Positions 36,290-46,202 are shown, counted from the first letter of the stretch. The stretch is DNA of 64,000 nt from Clostridia bacterium (GCA_017468115.1 JAFUJS010000025.1:15713-79712); one strand, 5' to 3'. Notes: generated from the letters alone by a model not told the origin. Program-made: numbers and translations.

Positions 36290-37441
36290 ATGTATACATT
36301 CTCTTCACTAAAAAATTATCTTGATACAATTCCTGTAAGGGAAAAGGTGCCCGGGCTTGACCTTAGAGTTTTGCACGACGGAAAAGAGGTTTTTAGCTAC
36401 CAATGTGGCTATGCCGACAAGGAAAATAACATCCCTATGAAGGGAAATGAGTATTACTATATCTACTCTGCCTCAAAGCCGATTTGCTGTGCGGCGGCAC
36501 TCCACGCCTTTGAGGAAGGAAAATTCCTTATGACTCACCCTGTTTGGTGGTATCTTGGAGAGTTCAAAAATGTTAAGGTAAAGACTGTACACGAGGACGG
36601 AAGCATTACCTACGAGCCTATTAAGGGTGAATTAAGAATACACGACCTGTTCAACATGACTGCCGGCTTTAACTATGACCTAAATACTCCTGCCATTAAA
36701 GAGGCAATAAAGAGAAATCCCAAGGCTCCTACAAGAGAAATTATCAAGGCAATTTGCGAGGGTGGGCTTGATTTTGAGCCTAACACGCACTTCCAGTATA
36801 GCCTGTGCCACGATGTGCTGGCTTGTCTTGTTGAGGTGGCAACCGGAGAAAGGTTTGCCGACTATGTTAAGAGAGTTATTTTCGAGCCTCTTGGTATGAC
36901 AAACACCTGTTACCACCCAAGCTATGAGCTGGAGCAGAAAATGTGTGCACAGTATCGCTTTAACTATTCTCTTGGCTATCCTGAAAGGGTTGAAAAGAAA
37001 AACGAGTATGTGTTTGGCGAGGAATATGATTCCGGTGGAGCCGGTGTATTCACTACCGTTGACGACTATGTTAAGTTTGCTTATGCTATGACAAACTACG
37101 GTAAGGGTATGAACGGCGCAAGGATTCTTTCCAAGGCGACTGTTAATTTAATGCGCACAAATACATTGCCCGTTGGCAGCCAAATGTATAAGGATTTTTC
37201 TTGCTGGATGTCTAATGCGGAATACGGCTACGGCTTTGGTGTAAGAACAAAAATCGGCGTTGGTCGTGGCGGAAATCTTACCTCTATCGGAGAATTTGGC
37301 TGGGACGGCGCTGCAGGCTTTCTTGTATCTATGGACCCTGAAAAGCAAATTACCATTGTTTATGCACAGCAGATGCTAAACCCACAGCACGATGTTATAC
37401 ATAACAAGATTAAAAACTTTGTTAACCAGATAATTGAATAA
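36290..37441 (+). CDS. Serine hydrolase, class C beta-lactamase/esterase family
   Basis: 383 residues, no signal peptide. The family SxxK motif is YSASKPIC (about residue 64-70), the second motif is QYSLCHDVL (Tyr-Ser-Leu instead of Tyr-x-Asn), and the third-site segment is FGWDGAAGF. Such cytoplasmic members are usually esterases or D-amino-peptidases rather than beta-lactamases. It starts one base after pyk and ends overlapping the next ATG by one base, so it belongs to the same operon. Confidence 0.88.
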   Translation: MYTFSSLKNYLDTIPVREKVPGLDLRVLHDGKEVFSYQCGYADKENNIPMKGNEYYYIYSASKPICCAAALHAFEEGKFLMTHPVWWYLGEFKNVKVKTVHEDGSITYEPIKGELRIHDLFNMTAGFNYDLNTPAIKEAIKRNPKAPTREIIKAICEGGLDFEPNTHFQYSLCHDVLACLVEVATGERFADYVKRVIFEPLGMTNTCYHPSYELEQKMCAQYRFNYSLGYPERVEKKNEYVFGEEYDSGGAGVFTTVDDYVKFAYAMTNYGKGMNGARILSKATVNLMRTNTLPVGSQMYKDFSCWMSNAEYGYGFGVRTKIGVGRGGNLTSIGEFGWDGAAGFLVSMDPEKQITIVYAQQMLNPQHDVIHNKIKNFVNQIIE

Positions 37442-37683
37442 TGAAAATTTACGATTATAATGGAAGCAAAAATATATGCGGAGAAAGAGTTAAGGAAGCG
37501 AGAAAAAATCTACACCTATCTCAAGAGGAGCTGGCGGCAAAGCTTCAGCTGAATGGCGTTATCATTGAGAGAGATAGCATAAGTCGCATAGAGCTTGGTA
37601 CACGCTTTGTAGCTGACTATGAGCTTTTGGTACTATGCAAAATCTTAAATGTTTCTGCAAATTATTTATTGGGAATTGAATAA
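37441..37683 (+). CDS. Small XRE-family HTH regulator
   Basis: 80 residues, a bare Cro/CI helix-turn-helix domain (VKEARKNLHLSQEELAAKL, then SRIELGTRFVADYELLVLCK). Its start overlaps the hydrolase stop by one base. As the last gene of the ABC-pyk-hydrolase operon it may autoregulate it; the TGCG/CGCA dyad at the operon promoter is a candidate site. Confidence 0.85.
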   Translation: MKIYDYNGSKNICGERVKEARKNLHLSQEELAAKLQLNGVIIERDSISRIELGTRFVADYELLVLCKILNVSANYLLGIE

Positions 37684-38066
37684 AAAAAGCGGACACAGGG
37701 TTTATACAAACAGAAAAGGAACAGGCATTTTGATTGTCTGTTCCTCTTTTGTTTTCTATGAAATGTGCTACACACATGAAATGATTGCTACGTGAACCCC
37801 CAAAGCTCTGCAAGTTCGCTTCAGGGAACCCCTATTGCAATCTTGAAATGTACTCCCTTCGTTCGTACATGAAATGAAATAAATCCACCCATGCCAAGAG
37901 GCATTTCATGCTTGCGAAGCAAGTATTTCATGACCGAGGGTCATTTCACAAATTCGCGTGCAGAGGTTCCCAAAAAATTCGCAGGAATTTAGGGGGCTGT
38001 CGTGGCGGATTTATTTCATTGCGTGTTCTCCGTTAAGGATAACACGCTAAGCCCTGTGTCCGTTTT
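37684..38066. repeat. Mini-hairpin array A with GAAATG/CATTTC linkers
   Basis: The 380-bp gap is bounded by the inverted pair CGGACACAGGG (37690-37700) and CCCTGTGTCCG (38052-38062), each flanked by A or T runs. A long hairpin AACAGAAAAGGAACAG...CTGTTCC at about 37709-37752 comes first. After it come short hairpins joined by ATGAAATG or CATTTCAT: GTAC..GTAC around 37849-37869, TGCC..GGCA at 37892-37904, GCTTGC..GCAAG at 37910-37924, GACC..GGTC at 37931-37942. Then comes a less regular stretch. No gene is present. It lies between convergent XRE and trpB genes. Confidence 0.75.
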
Positions 38067-38069
38067 TTG

Positions 38070-39287
38070 TTATCTGATTCCGTATTTTTCGATGATATAA
38101 TCCATATCCTTGTCGCCTCTGCCTGAGAGGTTAATGAGGACGGAGCCTGTCTTCATTTGCTTGGCTAGCTTTATGCCGTATGCAACTGCGTGGGCGCTTT
38201 CGATTGCCGGAATTATGCCCTCCATACGAGCAAGCTCAAAGAAGGCATCTATTGTTTCGTCGTCGTTTACAACATCGTACTTTACTCTGCCCAGGTCGTG
38301 AAGGAATGCGTGCTCAGGTCCTGAGGACGGGTAGTCAAGTCCGCTGGCTACTGAATAAACAGGCGCAGGCTCTCCGTTTTCGTCCTTTAGCATTATGCTG
38401 TTAAAGCCGTGCATAATGCCCTCTGTACCGTATTTAAGGCTTGCGGCATGGTCGCCCAGCTGCTCTCCCCTGCCAAGTGGCTCAATGCCGTAAAGGTCAA
38501 CCGGATCGTTTAAGAAGCCTGAGAAAATACCCATTGCGTTGGAGCCACCGCCTACGCAGGCTACTACTGCATCGGGAAGCTCTCCTGTCATACCTACAAA
38601 CTGCTCTCTTGCCTCAATACCAACAACGCTTTGGAAATCTCTTACCATCATTGGGAACGGGTGTGGACCAAGAACGGAGCCGATACAATAAATGCAATCC
38701 TTGTATTCCTTGGAATAAGCATCAAAGGCAGCGTCTACTGCCTCTTTAAGGGTTGCAAGACCCTCTTTTACCTCAATAACGTTGGCGCCCAGGATTTTCA
38801 TTCTGGCTACGTTTGGTGCCTGCTTTTTGATATCAACGGACCCCATATAAATATCACATTCAAGACCGAAGTATGCGGCGGCTGTTGCAAGCGCAACACC
38901 GTGCTGTCCTGCGCCTGTTTCGGCAATAACCTTCTTTTTGCCCATATATTTGGCAAGAAGAGCCTCACCCATACAATGGTTCAGCTTGTGGGCGCCTGAG
39001 TGGTTCAGGTCCTCTCTTTTTACATAAAGCTGAACATTGCCGAGCTTGTTTGAAAGACGCTCGAGGTAAGAAATTGGAGTTGGTCTGCCCTGAAATTCAC
39101 GACGAATTTTGCGAAGCTCCCCAATAAACTTGCTGGATTTACAAATGGTAAAATAAGCCTCTGTAATTTCTTCCATTGCCTTTTTTAGGTTATCTGCGAC
39201 GTATGCCCCGCCGTACTTACCAAAAAAGCCCTCGCTATTTGGATATTTCTTAAAATAAGTATCGAAATCAACACCATTAAAATTCAT
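38070..39287 (-). CDS. trpB: Tryptophan synthase beta chain
   Basis: 405 residues, TrpB1 type. The PLP lysine is Lys101 in HSGAHKLNH, the catalytic Glu123 is in [10 protein letters not shown], and the phosphate loop is [10 protein letters not shown]. It condenses indole and serine to tryptophan. No trpA or other trp gene is adjacent, so it may salvage indole, or work with genes elsewhere. GGGAG precedes the ATG. Upstream lies a Trp-type T-box with its terminator, and then a short peptide ORF. Confidence 0.96.
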   Translation of the reverse strand: MNFNGVDFDTYFKKYPNSEGFFGKYGGAYVADNLKKAMEEITEAYFTICKSSKFIGELRKIRREFQGRPTPISYLERLSNKLGNVQLYVKREDLNHSGAHKLNHCMGEALLAKYMGKKKVIAETGAGQHGVALATAAAYFGLECDIYMGSVDIKKQAPNVARMKILGANVIEVKEGLATLKEAVDAAFDAYSKEYKDCIYCIGSVLGPHPFPMMVRDFQSVVGIEAREQFVGMTGELPDAVVACVGGGSNAMGIFSGFLNDPVDLYGIEPLGRGEQLGDHAASLKYGTEGIMHGFNSIMLKDENGEPAPVYSVASGLDYPSSGPEHAFLHDLGRVKYDVVNDDETIDAFFELARMEGIIPAIESAHAVAYGIKLAKQMKTGSVLINLSGRGDKDMDYIIEKYGIR

Positions 39288-39325
39288 AATTATATTCTCC
39301 CTAGTTAGTAAACATTATATTAATT

Positions 39326-39373
39326 CTATGCCTGACGATAAGTGCGTCGCCATCGCTTAAAGATATTTTTCAT
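39326..39373 (-). CDS. Candidate 15-codon leader peptide upstream of trpB
   Basis: ATG with an ideal AAGGAG site 7 bases upstream encodes MKNIFKRWRRTYRQA and then TAG. It lies downstream of the T-box terminator and 39 bases before trpB. It is rich in Arg with one Trp. It might modulate trpB translation, or be fortuitous. Confidence 0.4.
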   Translation of the reverse strand: MKNIFKRWRRTYRQA

Positions 39374-39389
39374 ATTTTTCTCCTTAAAA

Positions 39390-39662
39390 ACAAAAAATCC
39401 CGACAGAAAAAGCATATGCTTTTCTATCAAGGACGAATAAATATCCGCGGTGCCACCTTGAATTCACACCTGAGTGTGCGCTTTATGAGGGTACTCTCCA
39501 ATACCCCTGATAGCTAACGTGTATCTTACGTTGCAGAGTACTCGGCAAAGCCTTTGACTGCACCCTCCACGGTCCATTTGATAGCCTGTTTTACGCCCTA
39601 CTCTCAGCAAACGAGGACTCTCTGTGGTATCATAACTACCTTTATCTCCGCATCAACGGTTT
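39390..39662 (-). ncRNA. T-box riboswitch (tryptophan) upstream of trpB
   Basis: On the minus strand: stem I landmarks CAGAGAG and GCTGAGAGTAGGG, a UGG triplet (39576-39574) in the specifier position AAAUGGACC, and the universal T-box core GGTGGCACCGCGG (39457-39445). Then a terminator GATAGAAAAGC/GCTTTTTCTGTC with a T run at 39397-39392. Uncharged tRNA-Trp should stabilise the antiterminator and turn trpB on. The 273-bp length and the order of parts are normal for the class. Confidence 0.92.
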
Positions 39663-39673
39663 ATTATGCTAGT

Positions 39674-39702
39674 ATTTTAACATACTAAAGTGCACTTGTC
39701 AA
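39674..39702 (-). promoter_or_regulatory. Sigma-A promoter for the T-box/trpB transcript
   Basis: Minus strand TTGACA, 17 bases, TAAAAT, immediately upstream of the T-box. Confidence 0.8.
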
Positions 39703-39711
39703 TAGGTAAAT

Positions 39712-39742
39712 AAAAAGAGACACAAAATTTGTGCCTCTTTTT
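39712..39742 (-). terminator. Terminator of the fakA-type gene
   Basis: Stem AAAAAGAG-CACAAA/TTTGTG-CTCTTTTT with one mismatch, A and T runs outside. It lies right after the minus-strand stop at 39744. Confidence 0.85.
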
Positions 39743-39743
39743 G

Positions 39744-41363
39744 TTATTCCGCAGAAATTATATAGTAGTAAACCGGTTGGTTGCCCGGGTAAAGCTCTAC
39801 CGATATACCAGATAATTGTGCTTTCAGGCTATTTTTAATAAGCTCTGCATCGTCCTCTGTAACTGAGTCGCCATAGTATATACTGATTGACTCCTTGCCC
39901 TCTTCCTTTAGTCTTTTAGCAAATGCGCCCAGCACTTCATCTATGCTTTTTGAGGACAGGAGCATTTTCCCCTCATAAAGCCCCAGGTAGTCCCCTGCCT
40001 CAATCTCCATACCATCGAAGGTAGAGCTTCTTGCGGCAAAGGTAATTTGCATTGTGGTTACGCTACCAAGCCCTTCTATCATAGCCTCGGTGTTTTCCTT
40101 TGGGGACAAGGCTTCGTTAAAGGAAAGCATTGCGTTAATGCCTTGTGGGATTGATTTTGTTGGGATTACAATAACATTACGGCTTGAAAGCTCCTTTACC
40201 TGGTCGGCAGTTAAGATAATGTTCTTATTATTCGGAAGAATAAACACGGTTTTGGCATTTATTTCCTCTACTGCCTTATACAGGTCCTCGGTTGACGGAT
40301 TCATTGTTTGACCGCCTGACACAATTTTGCTTACTCCAAGCTGTGTAAGCAGCTGACAGATTCCTTCTCCGCTTGCAACGGCAACAAAGCCATAATCCAC
40401 AAGCGGTGGCTTTTCCTCTACCAGCTTGCTTGTGTGTTGGGTACGCATATTTTCCACCTTGACATTTTCATATATGCCCCACTTAAGAGCCTCGCCCAAT
40501 ACTGCGTGCGGCTCGTTTGTGTGAATATGCACCTTAATAATCTCGCCATCGTCAAGCATAACAAGGCTGTCGCCCATAGCGGAGAGATAGCTTTTCAGCG
40601 GTGAGCTATCAGCGCTAGGTACGCTTTTGGTAATAATAAACTCGGTGCAGAAGGAAAAGGTAATGTCGTTTGTATTAAAGGCAGAAAAATCTGCTTTTTT
40701 CTGTGGTCTTTCGGCTTCTGATTTGGGGGTGTAGCTAACCTTCATATCTCCCTTAAGGGTGCTTAGCATTGCCTTCATAACCAAAAGCCAGCCCATACCA
40801 CCTGCATCAACCACGCCTGCCTTTTCAAGCACGGGGTTTTGGTTTATTGTTTCCTCAAGCGCTCTTTCAGCTGCATCTATTGCCACCTCTAAAACATATT
40901 CAAAGCTGTTTTGCTTTTTGGATGCCTCTATTGCCGCCTCTGCGCATTTTCTTGCAACTGTAAGTATGGTGCCCTCTGCCGGGTTTTCAATAGCACCGTA
41001 GGCAGAGTCTACGCCCTGCATAAGCGCCTCAGCCCATGCCCTGCCGTCGCACTCGAAGCTTCCCTTAAGCCCCTTTGCTATGCCTCGGAAAAGCAGGCTT
41101 ACTATTACTCCCGAGTTGCCACGTGCGCCGTGAAGCATCGCCTTGGCTGTCTTGTCTGCCACCTCGTTAAGATTACAGGAGCTGTTGTCTAAAAGCTCCT
41201 TTGCGGCGTTTCCTACGGTTTTTGACATATTAGAGCCTGTATCTCCGTCCGGAACAGGAAAAACATTTAGCTCGTTAATTTCATTTTCGTTATCCTCAAG
41301 GCATTTTGCCGCATTGAGAATTAATACACGATAATCCTCGCCGTTAATTTTGTTGTAGCACAT
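39744..41363 (-). CDS. fakA: Fatty acid kinase FakA-like (DAK2/DhaL plus C-terminal domain)
   Basis: 539 residues. The N-terminal DhaL kinase domain (about 1-205) has NVFPVPDGDTGSNMS with the metal-binding aspartates, HGARGNSGVIVS, and VVDAGGMGWLL. A linker and a C-terminal DegV-like domain follow, as in YloV/FakA. It phosphorylates fatty acids held by a DegV/FakB partner so that exogenous lipids enter phospholipid synthesis. The partner gene degV lies 17 bp upstream on the same strand, which supports the assignment. Confidence 0.92.
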   Translation of the reverse strand: MCYNKINGEDYRVLILNAAKCLEDNENEINELNVFPVPDGDTGSNMSKTVGNAAKELLDNSSCNLNEVADKTAKAMLHGARGNSGVIVSLLFRGIAKGLKGSFECDGRAWAEALMQGVDSAYGAIENPAEGTILTVARKCAEAAIEASKKQNSFEYVLEVAIDAAERALEETINQNPVLEKAGVVDAGGMGWLLVMKAMLSTLKGDMKVSYTPKSEAERPQKKADFSAFNTNDITFSFCTEFIITKSVPSADSSPLKSYLSAMGDSLVMLDDGEIIKVHIHTNEPHAVLGEALKWGIYENVKVENMRTQHTSKLVEEKPPLVDYGFVAVASGEGICQLLTQLGVSKIVSGGQTMNPSTEDLYKAVEEINAKTVFILPNNKNIILTADQVKELSSRNVIVIPTKSIPQGINAMLSFNEALSPKENTEAMIEGLGSVTTMQITFAARSSTFDGMEIEAGDYLGLYEGKMLLSSKSIDEVLGAFAKRLKEEGKESISIYYGDSVTEDDAELIKNSLKAQLSGISVELYPGNQPVYYYIISAE

Positions 41364-41380
41364 CTTTACCTATTCTCCTA

Positions 41381-42268
41381 TTAGTTGATTCTTTCCTTGC
41401 CCATAAAAAATACTGCTACTGTGCCGGGTCCTGTGTGGGAGCCTATTGTTGTGCCAATACTGTTTATAAGCACCTCTCCCTTAATGTGTGGGAATTTTTC
41501 CTCTATCAATGATTTTACTGCATCTGCGCTTTCTTGGTCGTCGGAGTGGGAGATATAGCATCTTCCGCTGTATTCTGTGCCGCCATCGGCATTTTCTTCC
41601 ATTTTCTTGACTATTTGCTTTATAACTGCCGCCTTGCCCTTGATTTTTTCTCTTGCAATAAGCTTGCCGTTATTATCTACATTAAGGAGTGGACATATTT
41701 TAAGGATTGTGCCAAACCAGCCTGCAACCTTGGAAACTCTGCCACCCTTAACAAAATATGTTAAATCTGTGGAAAAGAACCAATGATGCACCCTTAGCTT
41801 GTTTGATTCTGCCCAGCTATAAAGCCGGTCAATATCCATACCGCTATCACGCAGGTCTGCCATTTCATCTGCTAAAAGCGCCATACCTGAGGATGCGCCA
41901 AGAGAATCAACAACGTAAATTTTTCTGTCGGGGTATTCCTCCTCTAGCTCCTCTACTGCGATTTTTGCAGATGCCATAGCGCCCGAAAGCCCTGATGAGA
42001 GCATTAAGTGAATAATGTCCTTGCCCTGTGCCAGGTAAGGTCTGAAGAATTCCTTTACCTCTTCAACGTTTGGCTGGGCTGTTTTGGTATCGCTACCATC
42101 ACGCATCATCTGATAAAATTCGTTATAGGACAAGCTTTTGCCAAGGTCGTCCTTGTATTCCTTTCCATCTACAAAGTATGAAAAGCTAAGATAGTCTATG
42201 TCTCTTTCCTTAAGGTGCTCACAGCTGACATCAGCAGTTGAACAGGTTGTTAATACGTAATTTGCCAT
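41381..42268 (-). CDS. DegV family fatty acid-binding protein (FakB-like)
   Basis: 295 residues from the ATG at 42268, with AAAGGA upstream; an ATG at 42286 would add six residues but has no site. DegV motifs: CSTADVSCE near the N-terminus, the LSSGLSGAMASAK loop that holds the fatty-acid carboxylate, and a C-terminal IGTTIGSHTGPGTVAVFF. It delivers the bound fatty acid to the neighbouring FakA kinase. Confidence 0.93.
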   Translation of the reverse strand: MANYVLTTCSTADVSCEHLKERDIDYLSFSYFVDGKEYKDDLGKSLSYNEFYQMMRDGSDTKTAQPNVEEVKEFFRPYLAQGKDIIHLMLSSGLSGAMASAKIAVEELEEEYPDRKIYVVDSLGASSGMALLADEMADLRDSGMDIDRLYSWAESNKLRVHHWFFSTDLTYFVKGGRVSKVAGWFGTILKICPLLNVDNNGKLIAREKIKGKAAVIKQIVKKMEENADGGTEYSGRCYISHSDDQESADAVKSLIEEKFPHIKGEVLINSIGTTIGSHTGPGTVAVFFMGKERIN

Positions 42269-42401
42269 TTTTGTTTTTCCTTTCATTTGTGGGCTTAGAT
42301 TAATTCTTGCCTCGACAATGGAATTTTATCAATATTATTCTGAAAAAACCACCTACTAATTTGTTTTTTCTCTCTCCCGTTGAAAATCGAGAAAATAGAG
42401 T

Positions 42402-42440
42402 GAAAAAAAGGCACTCTACGGACAGTAGAGTGCCTTGTAT
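42402..42440 (-). terminator. Terminator of the membrane XRE regulator gene
   Basis: 12-bp stem AAGGCACTCTAC/GTAGAGTGCCTT (42408-42436), 5-base loop, followed on the minus strand by a T run. Confidence 0.9.
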
Positions 42441-43127
42441 TTATTGGGCTTGTGAGCTGTTTTCGTTTACTTTTTCATCAATTTCGCCCTTGCTGTTTTT
42501 TCTCAGTTTTGGAAGCTTATTTTTGTTAAAGGTAATTGTAATTTTAATACCAAATGCCAAAAATACTATGATTTGAAGCGGAATACCGATTAAGAAAATC
42601 ATCCAAAGCATATTGTTATAGCCGATTGCACTTGTTATTGCAAAATACACCGTGGCAAGTATGGACCAAACAAGCACAGAGCCGTATGCAAACACGCCTC
42701 GCCCCTTATGCCATACCGATGAAAAGATAATTGCTACTATTGCACAAACAGGAAGCGCATAAATAAATATCTGCCAATGATTGATTTCTGCAACGGCAAG
42801 CATAACATAAGCAAGTAACGCAATTGAGTACACACCAACTATGGCTATTAATGAAATAATTTTCTTAACTCTGCTTTGCGGCGCGGTTTCAACACGTTTG
42901 TCCTGCTCCTTGTGCTCGGTAAGAATATAATCTACCGTTACATTAAAGAGCTTACTCATTTCAAGAAGAACAAGTGCATCCGGCAAGCCGTCTGCCCTTT
43001 CCCACTTGGAGATTGCCTTGTCTGAGTAATTTAGCTTTTGCCCAAGCTCATATTGTGTAAGGTGATTTTCGGTTCTCAAATAGTAAATATTTTGAGCCAC
43101 AATCTGCTTTAGCTCCTTACTTTCCAT
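42441..43127 (-). CDS. XRE-family regulator with C-terminal membrane domain
   Basis: 228 residues. The Cro/CI HTH (about 5-65: LTQYELGQKLNYSDKAISKWE) is followed by a linker and four to five hydrophobic segments at about 87-200, then a charged tail. Membrane-bound XRE proteins of this plan are common in Clostridia and probably sense an envelope or ligand signal; their targets are unknown. The ATG has an AGGAGG-like site (aaaggaggtgcc). Confidence 0.85.
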   Translation of the reverse strand: MESKELKQIVAQNIYYLRTENHLTQYELGQKLNYSDKAISKWERADGLPDALVLLEMSKLFNVTVDYILTEHKEQDKRVETAPQSRVKKIISLIAIVGVYSIALLAYVMLAVAEINHWQIFIYALPVCAIVAIIFSSVWHKGRGVFAYGSVLVWSILATVYFAITSAIGYNNMLWMIFLIGIPLQIIVFLAFGIKITITFNKNKLPKLRKNSKGEIDEKVNENSSQAQ

Positions 43128-43216
43128 AAAGGCACCTCCTTTTTTTGATAATTCATTCTATCACAAGCAATATGATTAGTCAATAAATTTAGTTAAAAAT
43201 TAAAAGAAAATTAAAA

Positions 43217-43272
43217 AACGCACTAATGAAAAACAGACACAGGGGGTCGATTTTTCTGTTTTTAGTGCGTTA
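43217..43272 (-). terminator. Long imperfect hairpin downstream of hemW
   Basis: Outer arms AACGCACT/AGTGCGTT (43217-43224 and 43265-43272) and inner arms AAAAACAG/CTGTTTTT around a loop that contains GACACAGG. It overlaps the hemW stop and is followed on the minus strand by an A/T-rich tract. Confidence 0.6.
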
Positions 43273-44388
43273 ATTGTCAAAAAGCTCTGTCAAGATATAA
43301 TTACTAACAAACAAGCCATCTGTACTAAGCTTATATTTGTCCTCATTTACAAGAACATGACCGCTTTTGATAAATTTTTCAATGGTTGGGTAGGCTTTTG
43401 TAAGCTCTGTGCCAAAGGTAGTGTAAAACTCATTGCCGTTTACTCCATCGCTCAGGCGAAGCCTTAGCATTACATACTCGTCCATTTTTGAAAGGGAGCC
43501 TTCGTCCTCTTCGTAGTGCTTTTCCTGCTTTATCATATACCCATCAAGAGATGAATCATAATAAAACCGCTTGCCATCAATAAAGGAATGTGCACCGGGA
43601 CCAAGACCCAAATACTCTTCTCCCAGCCAATACCTAAGGTTGTGCCTTGACCTGTACCCCTCTTTTGCAAAGTTGCTGATTTCATATTGCAGGTATCCCT
43701 TGCTTTCAAGGAAACGGCAAAGTGCGAGGTAGGCTTCATATTCCTCATCGTCGCTTGGCAGACAAAGGGTGTCCTTAATTCTGCCAAAGGGGGTGTTTTC
43801 CTCTATTTTAAGGCAGTAGGCAGATATATGCTCGGGTGCAAAATCAACCACGTCCTCAAGGATTTTTAGAAAATCCTCTGTTTTTTGGTTTGGTAAGCCA
43901 TACATAAGGTCCACGCTTATGTTTTCAAAGCCCAGCCCTCTTATTTCCTTGTAGGTTTTCAAAAATTCCTCGTAGGTGTGTATTCTGCCAAGGACTTTAA
44001 GGTCGGTATCTTTAGTGCTTTGAAGCCCTATGCTGATGCGGTTTATACCGTTTCTTTTGTATGCCTGCAGCTTTTCTTTGTCTATTGTGCCCGGATTAAT
44101 CTCAATCGAGATTTCGGCATTCTTATCAACAAGAAGGCTTGAGCGAATCTGAGAAAACAGCTTGTCTATACTTTTTGGTGAAGCAAGCGAGGGAGTGCCC
44201 CCGCCTAAAAAGATAGTGTCGACCACATAGCCCTGATAGTCCGCCTCTTCCCTTTTAATTTGCTCACAGAGGCAGTCTATATAGCTGTCAATTTCAGAGC
44301 TACTACAGCCACCGATTGAATAAAAGTCGCAATAATTACACTTTTTTTGGCAAAAGGGAATGTGAATATAAAGTCCTAAGCTTCTCAT
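43270..44388 (-). CDS. hemW: Radical SAM heme chaperone HemW
   Basis: 372 residues. The radical SAM cluster motif is Cys13, Cys17, Cys20 (FCQKKCNYC) followed by DFYS, the HemW signature that distinguishes it from Hem[15 protein letters not shown] and [11 protein letters not shown] are present. It transfers heme to respiratory proteins. It overlaps lepA by 4 bp (ATGA), a conserved lepA-hemW pair in Firmicutes. Confidence 0.93.
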   Translation of the reverse strand: MRSLGLYIHIPFCQKKCNYCDFYSIGGCSSSEIDSYIDCLCEQIKREEADYQGYVVDTIFLGGGTPSLASPKSIDKLFSQIRSSLLVDKNAEISIEINPGTIDKEKLQAYKRNGINRISIGLQSTKDTDLKVLGRIHTYEEFLKTYKEIRGLGFENISVDLMYGLPNQKTEDFLKILEDVVDFAPEHISAYCLKIEENTPFGRIKDTLCLPSDDEEYEAYLALCRFLESKGYLQYEISNFAKEGYRSRHNLRYWLGEEYLGLGPGAHSFIDGKRFYYDSSLDGYMIKQEKHYEEDEGSLSKMDEYVMLRLRLSDGVNGNEFYTTFGTELTKAYPTIEKFIKSGHVLVNEDKYKLSTDGLFVSNYILTELFDN

Positions 44389-46202
44389 TTATCGTCGTCG
44401 CCCAGCTTAAGAACAGCCATAAACGCCTCGGGAGTAACCTCAACTGAGCCAAGACGGCGCATTTTCTTTTTACCCTCTTTCTGCTTTTCAAGGAGCTTTT
44501 TCTTTCTTGTGATGTCTCCGCCGTAGCACTTAGCCAAAACGTCCTTACGGAGCGCTCTTACAGTTTCTCTTGCGATAACCTTGGAGCCGATTGCCGCTTG
44601 AATCGGGATTTCAAAGAGCTGTCTTGAAATGTTGTCCTTTAGCTTCTCTGCTATTTTCCTTGCACGGGCATATGCCTTGTCGGTATGAACAATGAAGGTA
44701 AGGGCGTCAACTATCTCGCCATTTAGCAAGAAGTCAAGCTTTACAAGGTTGCTTGGCTCATAGCCGGCAAGCTCGTAGTCCAAGGACGCATAGCCCTTGC
44801 TTCTGCTCTTTAAAGCGTCGAAAAAGTCGTAAACTATTTCGTTAAGTGGCATAATGTAGTGAAGCTCCACCCTTTGGGCATCAAGGTATTTCATATCCTT
44901 GAAAATACCACGTCTGTCCTGACACAAATCCATAATTCCGCCAACGAACTCAGTTGGGGTGATTATGCTTGTTTTAACTGTTGGCTCATAGGCTGTTGCG
45001 ATTGTGTCGGGGCTTGGGTAGTTTGATGGGTTATCTACATAAATTATTTCGCCATTGGTTTTTTGTATTTTATAAATAACGCTTGGCGCTGTGGTAATCA
45101 GGTCAAGATTAAACTCTCGCTCAAGCCTTTCCTGTATAATTTCCATATGCAAAAGACCGAGGAAGCCGCATCTGAAGCCGAAGCCCAGCGCAATTGAGGT
45201 TTCCGGCTCGAAGGAAAGCGCCGCATCGTTGAGCTTTAGCTTTTCCAAGGCATCACGAAGGTCGTTATATCTTGCGCCGTCTGCCGGGTAAATTCCTGAA
45301 AATACCATTGGCAAAGCTTCCTTAAAGCCCTTAAGCGGCTCACTTGTTGGGTTTTCGTCGTTGGTAACTGTATCGCCAACACGGGTTTCGCTAACTGTTT
45401 TGATGCTGGCGGTAATATAACCAACCTCGCCGGCAGAAATAGAGTCTGCCTTTTCCAGACCAAAGGCACTAAGGTGTCCAACCTCTACAACGTCGTATTT
45501 CGCACCTGTGCTCATAAGCCTGATTTTGTCCCCTGCCTTAAGGGTACCGTCCATTACACGGACATATACCACAACGCCCAGGTAGGAATTGTAGTGGGAG
45601 TCAAATATAAGGCACTTAAGCGGTGCGCCCTCGTCGCCCTTCGGACAAGGGATTTTCTCAACTATTGCATCAAGCACCTGGTCGATATTTAAGCCCACCT
45701 TTGCCGAAACAGCAGGACAATCCTCGGCTACGATGCCGATAACATCCTCAATTTCGTTTCTTACTCTGTCAACATCGGCAGAGGGTAGGTCGATTTTATT
45801 GATTACAGGCACGATTTCCAAGTCGCAATCAACGGCAAGGTATGCGTTGGCAAGGGTTTGCGCCTCAATACCCTGTGTGGAGTCAACTACCAAAAGCGCA
45901 CCCTCGCAGGCGTTTAGGGAACGGGAAACCTCGTAGTTAAAGTCAACGTGGCCGGGGGTATCAATAAGATTAAGAATATAATCCTGTCCGTCCTTGTGCT
46001 TATAGTTGATCCTTACGGCACGGGCTTTGATTGTAATGCCACGCTCCTTTTCAAGATCCATATTATCAAGAAGCTGCTCTTCCATTTCTCTTTTGGTAAC
46101 AGCCTGTGAATACTCCAAAATACGGTCAGCCAAGGTGGACTTTCCGTGGTCAATGTGGGCTATTATAGAGAAATTTCTAATTCTTTTCTGCTTTTCGTTC
46201 AC
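44385..46202 (-). CDS. lepA: Elongation factor 4 (LepA)
   Basis: 605 residues, full length. The G1 motif AHIDHGKST is at 15-23, G3 DTPGHVDF, G4 NKID, then EF-G-like domains and the LepA-specific C-terminal domain ending with [21 protein letters not shown]. It is a ribosomal GTPase that aids translation under stress. The promoter is at 46236-46264. Confidence 0.97.
   Translation of the reverse strand: MNEKQKRIRNFSIIAHIDHGKSTLADRILEYSQAVTKREMEEQLLDNMDLEKERGITIKARAVRINYKHKDGQDYILNLIDTPGHVDFNYEVSRSLNACEGALLVVDSTQGIEAQTLANAYLAVDCDLEIVPVINKIDLPSADVDRVRNEIEDVIGIVAEDCPAVSAKVGLNIDQVLDAIVEKIPCPKGDEGAPLKCLIFDSHYNSYLGVVVYVRVMDGTLKAGDKIRLMSTGAKYDVVEVGHLSAFGLEKADSISAGEVGYITASIKTVSETRVGDTVTNDENPTSEPLKGFKEALPMVFSGIYPADGARYNDLRDALEKLKLNDAALSFEPETSIALGFGFRCGFLGLLHMEIIQERLEREFNLDLITTAPSVIYKIQKTNGEIIYVDNPSNYPSPDTIATAYEPTVKTSIITPTEFVGGIMDLCQDRRGIFKDMKYLDAQRVELHYIMPLNEIVYDFFDALKSRSKGYASLDYELAGYEPSNLVKLDFLLNGEIVDALTFIVHTDKAYARARKIAEKLKDNISRQLFEIPIQAAIGSKVIARETVRALRKDVLAKCYGGDITRKKKLLEKQKEGKKKMRRLGSVEVTPEAFMAVLKLGDDDK

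Noticed and set aside
37684..38066. Diversity-generating or retron-type retroelement
   Set aside because: No reverse transcriptase gene is present in this window, so the hairpin arrays cannot be assigned to such a system from this sequence.
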